DNA of 48,288 nt from contig JALZVU010000044.1 in assembly GCA_023301795.1 (NCBI GenBank), forward strand, positions 1-48,288, given 5' to 3'. Below the pieces are notes generated by a model that did no database searches, had not been told where the DNA came from, and saw only the letters and a program-made list of their open reading frames with translations. Below, piece by piece: positions 17,528 to 26,887 of the stretch. This stretch comes from Granulosicoccus sp. (GTDB lineage Bacteria; Pseudomonadota; Gammaproteobacteria; Granulosicoccales; Granulosicoccaceae). Each line of letters starts with the position of its first letter. Position 1 is the stretch's first letter. A program made the position numbers and the translations under genes.

Positions 17528-20212
17528 CTACGACTCCATATGGAAGTTATCCACCATCGTGCGCAGCTCTCCGGCTAGCCCTGACAGCTCATGTGTTGAA
17601 TGCTGCGCCTTCTCGGTGCTTTCCAGTGATTGCTTTGCACCTTCTACAGCTAAGGCACTGCTTGAGGCGATATCAGAACTGCCGTCAGCAGCCTCGTTTA
17701 CCGAACGGGAAATAAGCTGTGTAACCGATGACTGCTCTGCCACGGCAGTGGAGATAACCCCCTGGATAGCGTTGATGTCACGAATGATCTTATCAATACC
17801 ACCAATCTCATCAACAGCACTCTCGCTATCAGTCTGAATGGCAGCAATTCTTTGCTCAATCTCCTCGGTGGCTTTCGCGGTCTCCTTGGCAAGCTCTTTC
17901 ACCTCATTTGCCACTACCGCAAAGCCCTTGCCAGCATCTCCGGCACGTGCAGCCTCAATCGTGGCATTAAGCGCCAACAGATTGGTTTGTTCAGCGATAG
18001 AGTTGATCACTTTAACAACCGCCCCTATACCGCTGGATGAGACGCTGAGCTGTCGCACAGTAGATTCAGTGGATTCAGCCAACTTAACCGCTTCAGCAGC
18101 TATTCGCGATGCATCAGATGAATTTCGCGCTATCTCGTTGATGGATGCACTCATCTGCGTTGCCGCCGACGCCACCCCGGTAATGTTAGCTGTAATCTGC
18201 TCTGTTGCCGCCGATACGGATCTGGCCTGATCAGAGGATTTTTGCGCGGTATTGTACATATCGCTATTCAAGCTGCTCAGCTCCTGTGATGCCGTATCCA
18301 AGGTTGCCGCATCAACCTTCACCTTGCCGATAACTTGTGTCAGCTGAGCAACGGTTTGGTTTGCGTGATCACGCAGTCGACCAAAAGCACCCTGATAATC
18401 TGCACTTATTGTTTGTGTCAGATCACACACTGACAAGGCTTCAAATACACGTATCGTATCGTTCAAGACACTTTCACAGCCCGATACTAGAGCATTCATT
18501 CGCTCTCCCAGCATCTTGTTAAACCCTTCACTGTTCTCAAGGTTCAAGCGCTGAGTCAAATCACCTGCTAATGCAGAATCCACAAGCCCTTCTATCTCTT
18601 TTTCAACAGCCAGCTGCTCGGTGCGATCCAGCCATTCCACCACGACACCCAACCGATTTCCCTGTTCATCAAGAATGGGGCTATAGGTCTGACGTAGGGT
18701 CAATTCACCGTATTCGCTGTCCTGCTGCAATGATGCCTGCAAAGAACCAAGCTCGCTGAGCGTCGCACCACCAGGCCTGCGAAAAACATCCAATGAGCTT
18801 CCCACAACCTTTGATACACTAAATCCAGACAGCACTTTTGTCATCTGAACCTGGGCCGCTTCAAACATGCGCGCGGCCGCGTGATTCTGATAGATGATCT
18901 CACCTGTGGCATCGGCCACTAACACTGCTGCCGAGGCGTTGTTCAATGCTTCAGATACCCGCCTCATCTGAGCGGCTGATTCCTTGTCTTGTTGATCACG
19001 CTCAAGCAAATTGGCTTGCATCCTCTGCATGGCGGCGAATACCCCCGTGGCAGGTTGTGAGCTCGTCAGATCCTGACTGAGATCACCCCGTGCGATGGCC
19101 TCCGCAATTCCCTCCATGGTGCCGGGTTCCGTACCCAGCTGCCTACCCACAATCCGTGTAATGAGCAATACCATCGCGATACTGGCAAGCAAGGCAATCA
19201 GCCCGCCAACAATCGCCGTCACTTTACTCATCGCGGAGATCTTAGAAGCCTCAGCCGTGCGCACTTCAATCAGAGCCTTCTCTTCATTCGCAAACGCTTC
19301 GACAACCACACGCAGCTCATCCATGTATTGCTTGCCCAGACCACGACCAATAAAGGCCGCCACATCGTTTATGGTTTGTGGGTACTGGTTTTTCTCTCGC
19401 CGTATTTCAATCTCAGGGTCTGCAGCAACACGCCGCCACTGGCTTGCCAGGGACACTGCCTCAGTCAGCGCTATCCTAGCCGCCGCAACGTCCACAGCTC
19501 CAGCTGACTGATCTAACATTAGAGTAAGGTTGGCAGCATGTTCGTTAAAGTCTGCTTGCCCCTGCACATAGGGCTCCAATGACTCCTCTAAACCTGTCAG
19601 TAAAAAACCACGCTGGCCAGTTTCCTGATTAACCATCGCCAGCAGTATGTTGGTAAGCAAGGCCTCCATCCTCGGTTCACCTGCAGATTCAAACTGTTGG
19701 TGTAAACTTGATATAGCAACACGAAACGCATCGAACGCCTGTTTACCGTCAGTGCGGGCAGACATCACTCGAAAGCGCGCAGCTATTGCCGCGCCTTCGT
19801 TAACTTGTTGACGTAATGCAATAGCTGGGGCCGCATGTTCACCGTACCAGGCAGATTTGAGGGTGCCGATCTGGTCCAGCCGTTCCAACTGCGCCGGGTT
19901 GTCGCTGACATGCTTTTGCGCTTTGGCAAGTGTTTCAGCAAATACTGCCTTACCGTCAACGTAAGGCTCAAGAAACGCCGCCTCGCCGGCAATCAGATAA
20001 CCTTTCAAGCCGGTCTCAGCATCCACCATGGAGCTCTGCAACTTATCGCCATAGCCAATAGCGACATGCGTATGCTCTACCCAATTGAACGCACCGTCCA
20101 TTCGGTTAAGGCTATAGATAATCAACGCCGTTAGCGCCAACGTGAACAACGCCGGCACAGCAAACCCTGCCAGTAGCTTACTGCGCAAGCGCATCTGATG
20201 GAAAAATTTCAT
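17528..20212 (-). CDS. Methyl-accepting chemotaxis protein with tandem CHASE3-like sensor, HAMP and PAS domains
   Basis: The 894-residue chemoreceptor starts with a membrane helix (about 7-34). A periplasmic helical region follows with two CHASE3-like repeats, each marked by [12 protein letters not shown] and [14 protein letters not shown]. After a second membrane helix near 335-360 come HAMP ([20 protein letters not shown]), a PAS-like domain ([16 protein letters not shown]), a second HAMP-like segment ([14 protein letters not shown]) and a C-terminal signalling domain with the hairpin tip [28 protein letters not shown]. The upstream GTG at 20257 is possible, but the ATG at 20212 precedes [12 protein letters not shown] directly before the helix. 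It sits between the carnitine dehydrogenase and acyl-CoA dehydrogenase genes, which suggests but does not prove sensing of quaternary amines. Confidence 0.92.
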   Translation of the reverse strand: MKFFHQMRLRSKLLAGFAVPALFTLALTALIIYSLNRMDGAFNWVEHTHVAIGYGDKLQSSMVDAETGLKGYLIAGEAAFLEPYVDGKAVFAETLAKAQKHVSDNPAQLERLDQIGTLKSAWYGEHAAPAIALRQQVNEGAAIAARFRVMSARTDGKQAFDAFRVAISSLHQQFESAGEPRMEALLTNILLAMVNQETGQRGFLLTGLEESLEPYVQGQADFNEHAANLTLMLDQSAGAVDVAAARIALTEAVSLASQWRRVAADPEIEIRREKNQYPQTINDVAAFIGRGLGKQYMDELRVVVEAFANEEKALIEVRTAEASKISAMSKVTAIVGGLIALLASIAMVLLITRIVGRQLGTEPGTMEGIAEAIARGDLSQDLTSSQPATGVFAAMQRMQANLLERDQQDKESAAQMRRVSEALNNASAAVLVADATGEIIYQNHAAARMFEAAQVQMTKVLSGFSVSKVVGSSLDVFRRPGGATLSELGSLQASLQQDSEYGELTLRQTYSPILDEQGNRLGVVVEWLDRTEQLAVEKEIEGLVDSALAGDLTQRLNLENSEGFNKMLGERMNALVSGCESVLNDTIRVFEALSVCDLTQTISADYQGAFGRLRDHANQTVAQLTQVIGKVKVDAATLDTASQELSSLNSDMYNTAQKSSDQARSVSAATEQITANITGVASAATQMSASINEIARNSSDASRIAAEAVKLAESTESTVRQLSVSSSGIGAVVKVINSIAEQTNLLALNATIEAARAGDAGKGFAVVANEVKELAKETAKATEEIEQRIAAIQTDSESAVDEIGGIDKIIRDINAIQGVISTAVAEQSSVTQLISRSVNEAADGSSDIASSSALAVEGAKQSLESTEKAQHSTHELSGLAGELRTMVDNFHMES

Positions 20213-20449
20213 AACCGTGCTCAGTAGAACCACCACAAACGATCGCCTACCCTGCACAAGTAGGAATCGCGCTATGGAATAGCCGTAGCTGAATAATCAG
20301 CGAGATGGGTATCGGAGCCGTAACGCATTTTAATGCACCGCCCAAGGAGTACAGCGGCACACAACGAGATCTCTTCAGGGTTATTAGGAACAACAGGGCG
20401 TTACAAGGTCTATAAAAATCAGTTAAAGCTACCGCCTATGCGTGCTTGA

Positions 20450-21934
20450 TTACAAAGCTTGACCCACTGCACGCCCCACGCCTTCAGGTGCAGGCAATCT
20501 GGCGTGTAACACAGCAATCGCTTCCAAAGCCTCCAGCACCTCAACATCTGGAATACAAGCTGCGCGCGTCTCCAGCGACACATGAATCAGCATGTGCTCA
20601 CCAGTAGCGAGCAAGGTGCCATTGTCATGATAGAGACAATGAAACAACTGCATTTTTTTACCCGCTCCGCTAAGCACTTGCGTGGTGGTATGAACTTGCT
20701 CGTTGACTCGCACCTCGTCCAGGTGCCGGATATGTGTCTCTACTGTGAAGTAGGATTTACCGTTGTGAATATAGTCCGCATCGCACCCTATCAGCCGCAT
20801 GAATGCATCGGTGGCATCGCCAAAGCACTGAAGATAACGTGCCTCGTTCATGTGATTGTTATAGTCCGTCCAGTCAGGAGGAATTCGCCGGCGGGTGGTA
20901 CGAATGGGGGCTGAGTGATCCGGCTGTGCTTCGATACTGGCAGATTTTGCACCAGCATCAAAGAGCTGCTTTTCATAATCGGCCAGCACAAGCCCCGCGC
21001 CCCATTCATTAGCCTTCAGGGCCTGCTGAATGGCCACCAGATTGTCATCGCGAATGCGCTCAAGCTGACGAATACTATAGTGTCCACTTTGCGCATCGGA
21101 CTGACCGGCAATTAGCTCCACCAATTCCTCGTTATACTCCGGCACATCCATAAGCTTTGTCCAGGGCCAGCTCAGACACGGTCCAAACTGTTCCAGAAAA
21201 TGTCGCATGCCTTGCTCACCACCGGCAATGCGATACGTCTCAAACACTCCCATTTGGGCATAGCGCAGACCAAACCCGAACCTCACAATATCGTCCAGCT
21301 CCTCAGTGGTGGCAATACCATCCTTGATTAGCCACAACGATTCACGCCAAATAGCCTCAAGCAGTCTGTCCGCAACAAAGGCTTCGATTTCTTTTCTGAC
21401 ATGAATTGGGCGCATGCCCAATGACTGATAAAACCCCTTGGCCCGAGTAATGACATCCAGATCAGTTTGCTCACCTGCCACAAGCTCAACCACCGGTAGC
21501 AAGTACACCGGATTAAACGGGTGAGCCACCATCAAGCGCTGCGGGTACTGCATACCTTGCTGCAACTGAGACGGCATAATCCCCGATGTTGAAGAGGCTA
21601 TAACAGCCTCCGATGGCGCATGCGTTTCAATCTGCTGATAAACCGCATGCTTGATCTCCATATTCTCCGGCACGCTTTCAATAATCCACGGTACACCTCG
21701 TACCGCCAACTCTAGACTCTCGCAATACGTCAGTACGCCTTTCACCGGCCGCTGCGCCATCGTCAGTTTGGCGTAGGCTCTATCCGCATTGTCCAGGACA
21801 GCCTGCGTTTTGCTTTTTGCATCAGGTGCAGGGTCATGAAGATTGACGTCAATGCCATTCTCCAAAAGCCGCGCAACCCAACCCGCACCAATAACGCCAC
21901 CACCGATGCACGCAACAATTTTCACGGCATTCAT
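20450..21934 (-). CDS. lcdH: Fused L-carnitine 3-dehydrogenase / betainyl-CoA thioesterase
   Basis: The 494-residue protein joins two enzymes. Residues 1 to about 320 are a 3-hydroxyacyl-CoA dehydrogenase-type domain with NAD motif CIGGGVIGAGWVARL, IIESVPENMEIK and SSTSGIMPSQ, as in L-carnitine dehydrogenase. From about 345 a hotdog thioesterase follows, with PDWTDYNNHMNEARYLQ. The first domain would oxidise carnitine to 3-dehydrocarnitine. The second would hydrolyse betainyl-CoA produced by the neighbouring BKACE enzyme, giving glycine betaine. The downstream gene in the pair overlaps it by four bases on the upstream side, so the three activities are co-translated. The fusion of these two domains is known in some proteobacteria. 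The substrate is inferred from this combination. Confidence 0.88.
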   Translation of the reverse strand: MNAVKIVACIGGGVIGAGWVARLLENGIDVNLHDPAPDAKSKTQAVLDNADRAYAKLTMAQRPVKGVLTYCESLELAVRGVPWIIESVPENMEIKHAVYQQIETHAPSEAVIASSTSGIMPSQLQQGMQYPQRLMVAHPFNPVYLLPVVELVAGEQTDLDVITRAKGFYQSLGMRPIHVRKEIEAFVADRLLEAIWRESLWLIKDGIATTEELDDIVRFGFGLRYAQMGVFETYRIAGGEQGMRHFLEQFGPCLSWPWTKLMDVPEYNEELVELIAGQSDAQSGHYSIRQLERIRDDNLVAIQQALKANEWGAGLVLADYEKQLFDAGAKSASIEAQPDHSAPIRTTRRRIPPDWTDYNNHMNEARYLQCFGDATDAFMRLIGCDADYIHNGKSYFTVETHIRHLDEVRVNEQVHTTTQVLSGAGKKMQLFHCLYHDNGTLLATGEHMLIHVSLETRAACIPDVEVLEALEAIAVLHARLPAPEGVGRAVGQAL

Positions 21935-22839
21935 GCAGGCGCCCTCTTGACCAGGTGCAACTGCTCTCGCACCTCATCCGGTGTCATTATTGTGGCTCCT
22001 AGAGATTCAATGATCGTCACTGCTCGCTCCACCAATTGCGCATTGGTCGCAAGCTGCCCACGACCCAGCATAAGATTATCTTCCAGCCCTACTCGCACAT
22101 TGCCGCCCGCTAACACGGATGCTGCAACGTACGGCATCTGATGACGCCCAAGAGAGAATGCCGACCAGGTCCATGGCTCAGGAATATTATTGACCATGGC
22201 CATCAAGGTATTCAGATCATCTGGAGCACCCCACGGCACCCCCATGCAACATTGCACTAACGCATCCGGCTTCAACACACCCTCTTCCACCAGTTGTTTG
22301 GCAAACCAAAGGTGGCCGGTATCAAACGCTTCTATTTCTGGTTTCACGCCCATCTGCGTCATCATGGATCCCATGGCGCGCAGCATGCCAGGCGTGTTGG
22401 TCATAACGTAGTCACTTTCGGCAAAATTCATGGTGCCGCAATCCAGTGTACAAATCTCCGGTAAGCAAGCTCTGATATGGGCAACGCGCTGCTCAGCACC
22501 AACCATGTCGGTGCCCGCCTGTAACGGTAGCGGGTTATCCGTGCCCCCAAACACCATGTCACCACCCATGCCGGCAGTCAGGTTTAGAACAACATCAACT
22601 GATGCGCTACGAATGCGCTCCGTCACCTCTCGGTACAGTGCCAGATCGCGACACGGCTCTCCACTTTCAGGATCACGCACATGACAATGCACAACGGCAG
22701 CACCGGCTTTAGCGGCATCAATGGCACTGTTCGCTATTTGCTCAGGGGAGCGCGGTACGTGGGGACTCTTGTCCTGTGTGGCACCCGAACCTGTGACAGC
22801 ACATGTGATGAAAACCTTGCGGTTCATAGTTAAGGGCAT
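21931..22839 (-). CDS. BKACE family 3-keto acid cleavage enzyme, probable dehydrocarnitine cleavage enzyme
   Basis: The 302-residue TIM-barrel enzyme belongs to the beta-keto acid cleavage (DUF849) family. Zinc-ligand motif VVHCHVRDPESGEPCRD is near residues 50-66, then EAFDTGHLWFAKQLVEEG, and the CoA/substrate segment GGNVRVGLEDNLML. Members transfer an acyl group between a beta-keto acid and acetyl-CoA. The 4-base overlap with the carnitine dehydrogenase/thioesterase gene points to 3-dehydrocarnitine + acetyl-CoA giving betainyl-CoA + acetoacetate. Acetoacetate could feed the PHA or TCA pathways. The family is secure; the substrate rests on the neighbour. Confidence 0.9.
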   Translation of the reverse strand: MPLTMNRKVFITCAVTGSGATQDKSPHVPRSPEQIANSAIDAAKAGAAVVHCHVRDPESGEPCRDLALYREVTERIRSASVDVVLNLTAGMGGDMVFGGTDNPLPLQAGTDMVGAEQRVAHIRACLPEICTLDCGTMNFAESDYVMTNTPGMLRAMGSMMTQMGVKPEIEAFDTGHLWFAKQLVEEGVLKPDALVQCCMGVPWGAPDDLNTLMAMVNNIPEPWTWSAFSLGRHQMPYVAASVLAGGNVRVGLEDNLMLGRGQLATNAQLVERAVTIIESLGATIMTPDEVREQLHLVKRAPA

Positions 22840-22887
22840 AGCCGGACTCTAGCCTGACGGCTCAGGCTTGTAATAGGTGGAAATAAA

Positions 22888-23187
22888 TTAAAGTACTTGT
22901 CGCGAAAGTACCCTGACACTGGTATCCGGGAAACCGGTGAGTGCATTGAGAAAATCGGCGTGCGCGTCAGGCTCGCTATCAGCCTCATATTCTATGTGAG
23001 TCTGCAGTTCGTCGTGCTTGGATATACCAATGAACACTACCTCATCGCTACATTCATACAGTTCATATTCATTCTCTGCCAGCGCACTTTCATTATGACG
23101 ACTTGAGCTCAGCAACGACAGAATGCGCGCCGCGACATGTGGATGACGGCTTGATACCCGTATCTGGTAACTGCTTGTTGACTCCAT
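22888..23187 (-). CDS. Small acidic protein of unknown function
   Basis: This 99-residue frame starts at ATG 23187, downstream of an AGGGG 12 bases away, and ends 48 bp before the BKACE gene. It begins 19 bp after the stop of the Gfo/Idh/MocA gene on the same strand. The composition is acidic (EADSEPDAHADF), with no signal peptide or membrane helix and a mixed alpha/beta look. I recognise no family. Position in a tightly packed run supports it being real. An extended TTG start at 23256 would overlap the preceding gene and is unlikely. Confidence 0.55.
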   Translation of the reverse strand: MESTSSYQIRVSSRHPHVAARILSLLSSSRHNESALAENEYELYECSDEVVFIGISKHDELQTHIEYEADSEPDAHADFLNALTGFPDTSVRVLSRQVL

Positions 23188-23206
23188 ACTGTAACAACAC
23201 CCCTGA

Positions 23207-24193
23207 TTAAACGTTGACTCGCTTACCCGTTTTACCTGCCTTGTAGATTGCGTCAATCACCTTCTGATTGAGCAAGGAGTCTTCCAATGAAAAAACAGGA
23301 CGCTTGGCAGTTCCCACAGCTTTTGCAAACGCTTCAATCTGGTTTTTATATTGATTGACACCAGTAAACCGGTAAACACGCGTTTCATTGTGACCACTGT
23401 TGTGCACTTTGAGTTCATCACCTTCATACAGGTTGGAGTTGAACGGCGCAGTCAGTTCGATAAACCCTTTATCACCGTGAAACACCATGGTCTGCCGATT
23501 ACCCATTTGCGTGGACACATACATGCGCATGTCAAAATCGGCAAACTCTATCTGCGTATGCGCATAGCGATCTGTGCCGAACAACGGATCAAACTCAACC
23601 GTCGCGGTTAGCGCCACGGGTTCTTGCCCCGTTGCAAAACGCGCTGCAACCGTGGGATAGACGCCAATATCTGGCAACGCACCACCACCAAGTTCGGGAC
23701 GATTACGCATATTGTCAGCGTCTTTATTAAAATAGGTGAACGATGAATCTATCATCCGTAATCTACCGATAACCCCCTTTTTCAGTAGCTCACGCACTTT
23801 GAGCCACTGCGGATGATAAGTCACCATAAACGCCTCGGATACCACTACTCCAGCCTTGTCGCGCGCCTTGATCAATTTATTGATATCAGCTGCCTTTAGC
23901 GATATCGGCTTTTCGCACAACACATGCTTACCAGACTTGGCCGCTGCCAGCGTCCACTCCACATGATGCGATGTAGGCAACGGGATATAGACAGCATCAA
24001 TCTCATCACTTGCCAGCAAAGCTTCATAGGAATCAAATGCGATGGGCGCGTTGAAATGTGCCGCCATTTTTGATGCTTTTTTGGCATCACGAGAGGCAAT
24101 AGCTACCAGCTGCGCATTATCAGCCTGCGCGATGGCCGGCACCACGTGCTCGTAACCAATTTTTGCCGTTGAAAGTATGCCGAATCTGACCAT
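23207..24193 (-). CDS. Gfo/Idh/MocA family NAD(P)-dependent oxidoreductase
   Basis: The 328-residue protein starts with a Rossmann fold (VRFGILSTAKIGYEHVVPAI) and contains the catalytic EKP motif in HVLCEKPISLKAADI, followed by VSEAFMVTYHPQW. It ends with the family's C-terminal alpha/beta domain. Members oxidise or reduce sugars and inositols with a nicotinamide cofactor. The ATG at 24193 follows AAGG by 10 bases and matches the family N-terminus, so it is preferred to a TTG 36 bases upstream. It is the first gene of the minus-strand run leading to the carnitine genes but has no obvious role there. Confidence 0.88.
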   Translation of the reverse strand: MVRFGILSTAKIGYEHVVPAIAQADNAQLVAIASRDAKKASKMAAHFNAPIAFDSYEALLASDEIDAVYIPLPTSHHVEWTLAAAKSGKHVLCEKPISLKAADINKLIKARDKAGVVVSEAFMVTYHPQWLKVRELLKKGVIGRLRMIDSSFTYFNKDADNMRNRPELGGGALPDIGVYPTVAARFATGQEPVALTATVEFDPLFGTDRYAHTQIEFADFDMRMYVSTQMGNRQTMVFHGDKGFIELTAPFNSNLYEGDELKVHNSGHNETRVYRFTGVNQYKNQIEAFAKAVGTAKRPVFSLEDSLLNQKVIDAIYKAGKTGKRVNV

Positions 24194-24300
24194 AGGGTTA
24201 ACGCCTTGCCGGTTGGTGAACAACTTCAATTTCTACAGGTTATCATCAACCGAGCCACATCACGCAACCCTCACTGCAACCACTCACACAAGGTGCGAAA

Positions 24301-25383
24301 ATGCGTTACTCACCCGATGCGTTGAAAAGCTTTGCCTCAGCCGTTCTTGATATCTACGGCTGTGATGCCCTCGAATCCGACATTGTGGCCAGCCATCTTG
24401 TTGATGCAAACCTGACTGGCCACGACTCACACGGCATCGGCATGCTGCCGCTGTATGGCGAGCAAGTGCTGGATGGCAATCTGGTGCCTAACCAATCACC
24501 CGATCTGCAACCCGCCATAGGCGCCATTAGCGTGGTAGATGCCAAACGCGGCTTTGGTCATCGCATGGCACTTCTTGCACTGGACCATGCCATGCAGGAC
24601 ATTGACATCCACAAGGTAGGCATTCTTGCACTTCGCAACTCAGGCCATGTTTCGCGCGTAGGGACCTACTCGGAATATTGCGCGGCACGCGGTTACGTCT
24701 CTTTGCATTTTGTCAACGTAGTAGGTCACCCACCCATCGTTGCCCCACACGGCGCTGCTCAAGGAGGTTTCTCCACCAACCCCATCAGCATGGCCATGCC
24801 CGTCAACGCCCAGGCCAAGCCCCTGCTGGATATAGCGACCAGCACAGTGGCGTTTGGCAAGGTTAGAGTCGCCAACAATACTGGCCAGATGATGCCGTCA
24901 GGTTGCCTGCTTGATGAGAACGGCGTGGAGACTCTGGACCCTGCTCCCATGGCCAATGACCGTCAGGGTTCACTGGCAGCTTTCGGTGCGCACAAAGGTT
25001 CTGGACTCGGCATTTTTGTAGAACTACTGGCCGGCGCACTGGCTAGCGATCACACCATAGCCAGCATGCCGTATCTTCCACGCGGTGTTATCAACAACAT
25101 GTTTTCGATCATCATCGACCCCAGTGCATTCGATGATGCAAAGAGCATCGAGCAACGTACCGAGCAATTCTATGCGTATATCAAAAGCCGCCAGACGGCG
25201 ACCGGCGTTGATGAGGTCTTCATGCCTGGAGAGCCAGAACTCCACAATCGCGAAACAAGGCGTCGTGATGGTATTGATGTGGACGCACAAACCATTGAAC
25301 AAATCATGAGCGTGGTGAAGCAATTTCCCGATGTCAATGATGTACGCTGCAAGCAGATCAGCGCGCATCTACAGCCGGCCTAG
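24301..25383 (+). CDS. Malate/L-lactate/ureidoglycolate dehydrogenase (Ldh) family oxidoreductase
   Basis: The 360-residue protein matches the Ldh family that includes YiaK, YbiC and ureidoglycolate dehydrogenase. Diagnostic segments are HDSHGIGMLP near residue 40, RNSGHVSRVGTYSEY near 107, and PHGAAQGGFSTNPISMAMP with DIATSTVAFGKV. These enzymes use NAD(P)H to reduce 2-keto acids or oxidise 2-hydroxy acids and act as homodimers in the cytoplasm. It stands divergently from the Gfo/Idh/MocA gene with a 107-bp gap that must hold both promoters. Substrate unknown. Confidence 0.88.
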   Translation: MRYSPDALKSFASAVLDIYGCDALESDIVASHLVDANLTGHDSHGIGMLPLYGEQVLDGNLVPNQSPDLQPAIGAISVVDAKRGFGHRMALLALDHAMQDIDIHKVGILALRNSGHVSRVGTYSEYCAARGYVSLHFVNVVGHPPIVAPHGAAQGGFSTNPISMAMPVNAQAKPLLDIATSTVAFGKVRVANNTGQMMPSGCLLDENGVETLDPAPMANDRQGSLAAFGAHKGSGLGIFVELLAGALASDHTIASMPYLPRGVINNMFSIIIDPSAFDDAKSIEQRTEQFYAYIKSRQTATGVDEVFMPGEPELHNRETRRRDGIDVDAQTIEQIMSVVKQFPDVNDVRCKQISAHLQPA

Positions 25384-25412
25384 CCCGGACTATTCATGGA
25401 TAATCCGGGCTA
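25381..25412. terminator. Inverted repeat between convergent genes
   Basis: TAGCCCGGA (25381-25389, including the stop codon of the Ldh-family gene) is the exact complement of TCCGGGCTA (25404-25412), with a 14-base loop. It lies between convergent genes, but no U-tract follows on either strand. Confidence 0.5.
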
Positions 25413-25435
25413 GGCCGCGGCATTCTAATCCAAGC

Positions 25436-26710
25436 TCAAGCAAATCGCCTTGCCGCATCGATCGCTAGGCCCAGCCCTACACTGCCGAACACATCGCCGC
25501 GTTTGTGTGCAGCATCTGGCAACAGTTGCTCAAATGCATACTGCAAGCACGGCACGCTGGACGAGCCTCCAGTATAAAATACACTGGTTATGTCCTGGGC
25601 TTGTACACCCGCCTGCCCAAGCCCTGTCTGCACACACTTACACAAGCTTGCCACAGCGCCTCCAATAGCTTCCTCCATGTCATCTCGTGTGACCAGACAA
25701 TCAACCAACGTGGCCGCGCCACTATCCAGCTGTATGCCTGCACGTACCTCATCTGATAGTTGAATTTTGCTCGACTCCACTGACCTTGCCAGTGCGTGCC
25801 CCAAACGCTGCTCTATAACCGACAATAGCGTATCAATTTTGCCAGGTTCTGCAGCATCCAGTCGCATCTGTTGCACCTGATTCAACACCTGAACGTTGTA
25901 CAACAGTGGTATACGGTGCCAAGTAGCAAGATCAAAAAACACAGATCCCGGCACGGTACGCCCTGATGATTTCACAGCCGTTCCAAAACCCATCGCCGGC
26001 ATAACGCTGTGCAGACTGAACAGACGATCAAAATCAGTGCCACCAATGTGCACCCCCATATTGCCCAGTACATCGTGCGCACGATCTTTGGACGCATGCC
26101 GCTCGGGAGATAATCGGAGCACGCTAAAATCCGCCGTCCCGCCACCAATGTCGACAATAACGACCAGTTCTTCGCGGTTCAGTGTGCTCTCATAATTTAG
26201 CGCCGCAGCAATGGGCTCAAACTGAAATTCGATATGCTGAAAACCTGCTGACGTGGCGATCTCTCGCAACTGCTGCTCAGCATCTCTGTCTCGAGCCTCA
26301 TCATCATCCACAAAATGCACAGGACGTCCGAGCACAACGCTATCAACATTGCTGCGCCCCTGGGCATCTAGCTCGCGCTTGAGATAGAGGAAAAAATCTT
26401 CGATGATGTCCGAGAACGCCACCCGCTTATTCCGGATCAGTGTCTTCTCTTTCATCAGCGAGGTCCCCAACACCGACTTCAGCGAACGCAACAAACGCCC
26501 TTCGGTACCTTGGGTATAGCTGGCCACAGCCTGCCTGCCAAAAGAAACCTCGGTACTCTCGGTAGAGTAGAAGATGGCGCTGGGCACCGAGCGGCCTTCA
26601 CCTGCAACATCCAGCAATTGGGCAGCGGCGTTGCGGAAAAGGCCAACGCTGGAATTAGACGTGCCAAAATCTATCCCTGCAAGCCTGTCCAGTGTTGAAA
26701 TATCTTCCAT
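25436..26710 (-). CDS. Hsp70 family protein, YegD-like
   Basis: The 424-residue protein is an actin-fold ATPase without the substrate-binding half of DnaK. It shows GIDFGTSNSSVG (phosphate 1), VVLGRPVHFV, FEPIAAALNYEST, VVDIGGGTADFSVL (phosphate 2) and FYTGGSSSVP (adenosine site). These match E. coli YegD (450 residues) in order and spacing. YegD's physiological role is not established. The ATG at 26710 lies immediately before the conserved fold, and the 108-base extension to 26818 would run into the divergent gene. It shares a 177-bp divergent promoter region with a glutathione transferase gene. Confidence 0.87.
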   Translation of the reverse strand: MEDISTLDRLAGIDFGTSNSSVGLFRNAAAQLLDVAGEGRSVPSAIFYSTESTEVSFGRQAVASYTQGTEGRLLRSLKSVLGTSLMKEKTLIRNKRVAFSDIIEDFFLYLKRELDAQGRSNVDSVVLGRPVHFVDDDEARDRDAEQQLREIATSAGFQHIEFQFEPIAAALNYESTLNREELVVIVDIGGGTADFSVLRLSPERHASKDRAHDVLGNMGVHIGGTDFDRLFSLHSVMPAMGFGTAVKSSGRTVPGSVFFDLATWHRIPLLYNVQVLNQVQQMRLDAAEPGKIDTLLSVIEQRLGHALARSVESSKIQLSDEVRAGIQLDSGAATLVDCLVTRDDMEEAIGGAVASLCKCVQTGLGQAGVQAQDITSVFYTGGSSSVPCLQYAFEQLLPDAAHKRGDVFGSVGLGLAIDAARRFA

Positions 26711-26887
26711 AGCCGCCACTAATAACAACACCTTGATCTGGTACAACGGTTTAACAGGCACATATTGCAAGCGACGACGTGGATTTCGAGGATCGCATAG
26801 TATACGTGGCCTATGCACAGTTTTGAACGTATCTCACCTCACCGATACCGACATCTAACCCCAATATCAACTGATACTGAAACACTT

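Noticed and set aside
17559-19511. Plus-strand frames of 90-138 codons opposite the chemoreceptor gene
   Set aside because: Serine/alanine-rich antisense shadows of the coiled-coil signalling domain; no independent support.
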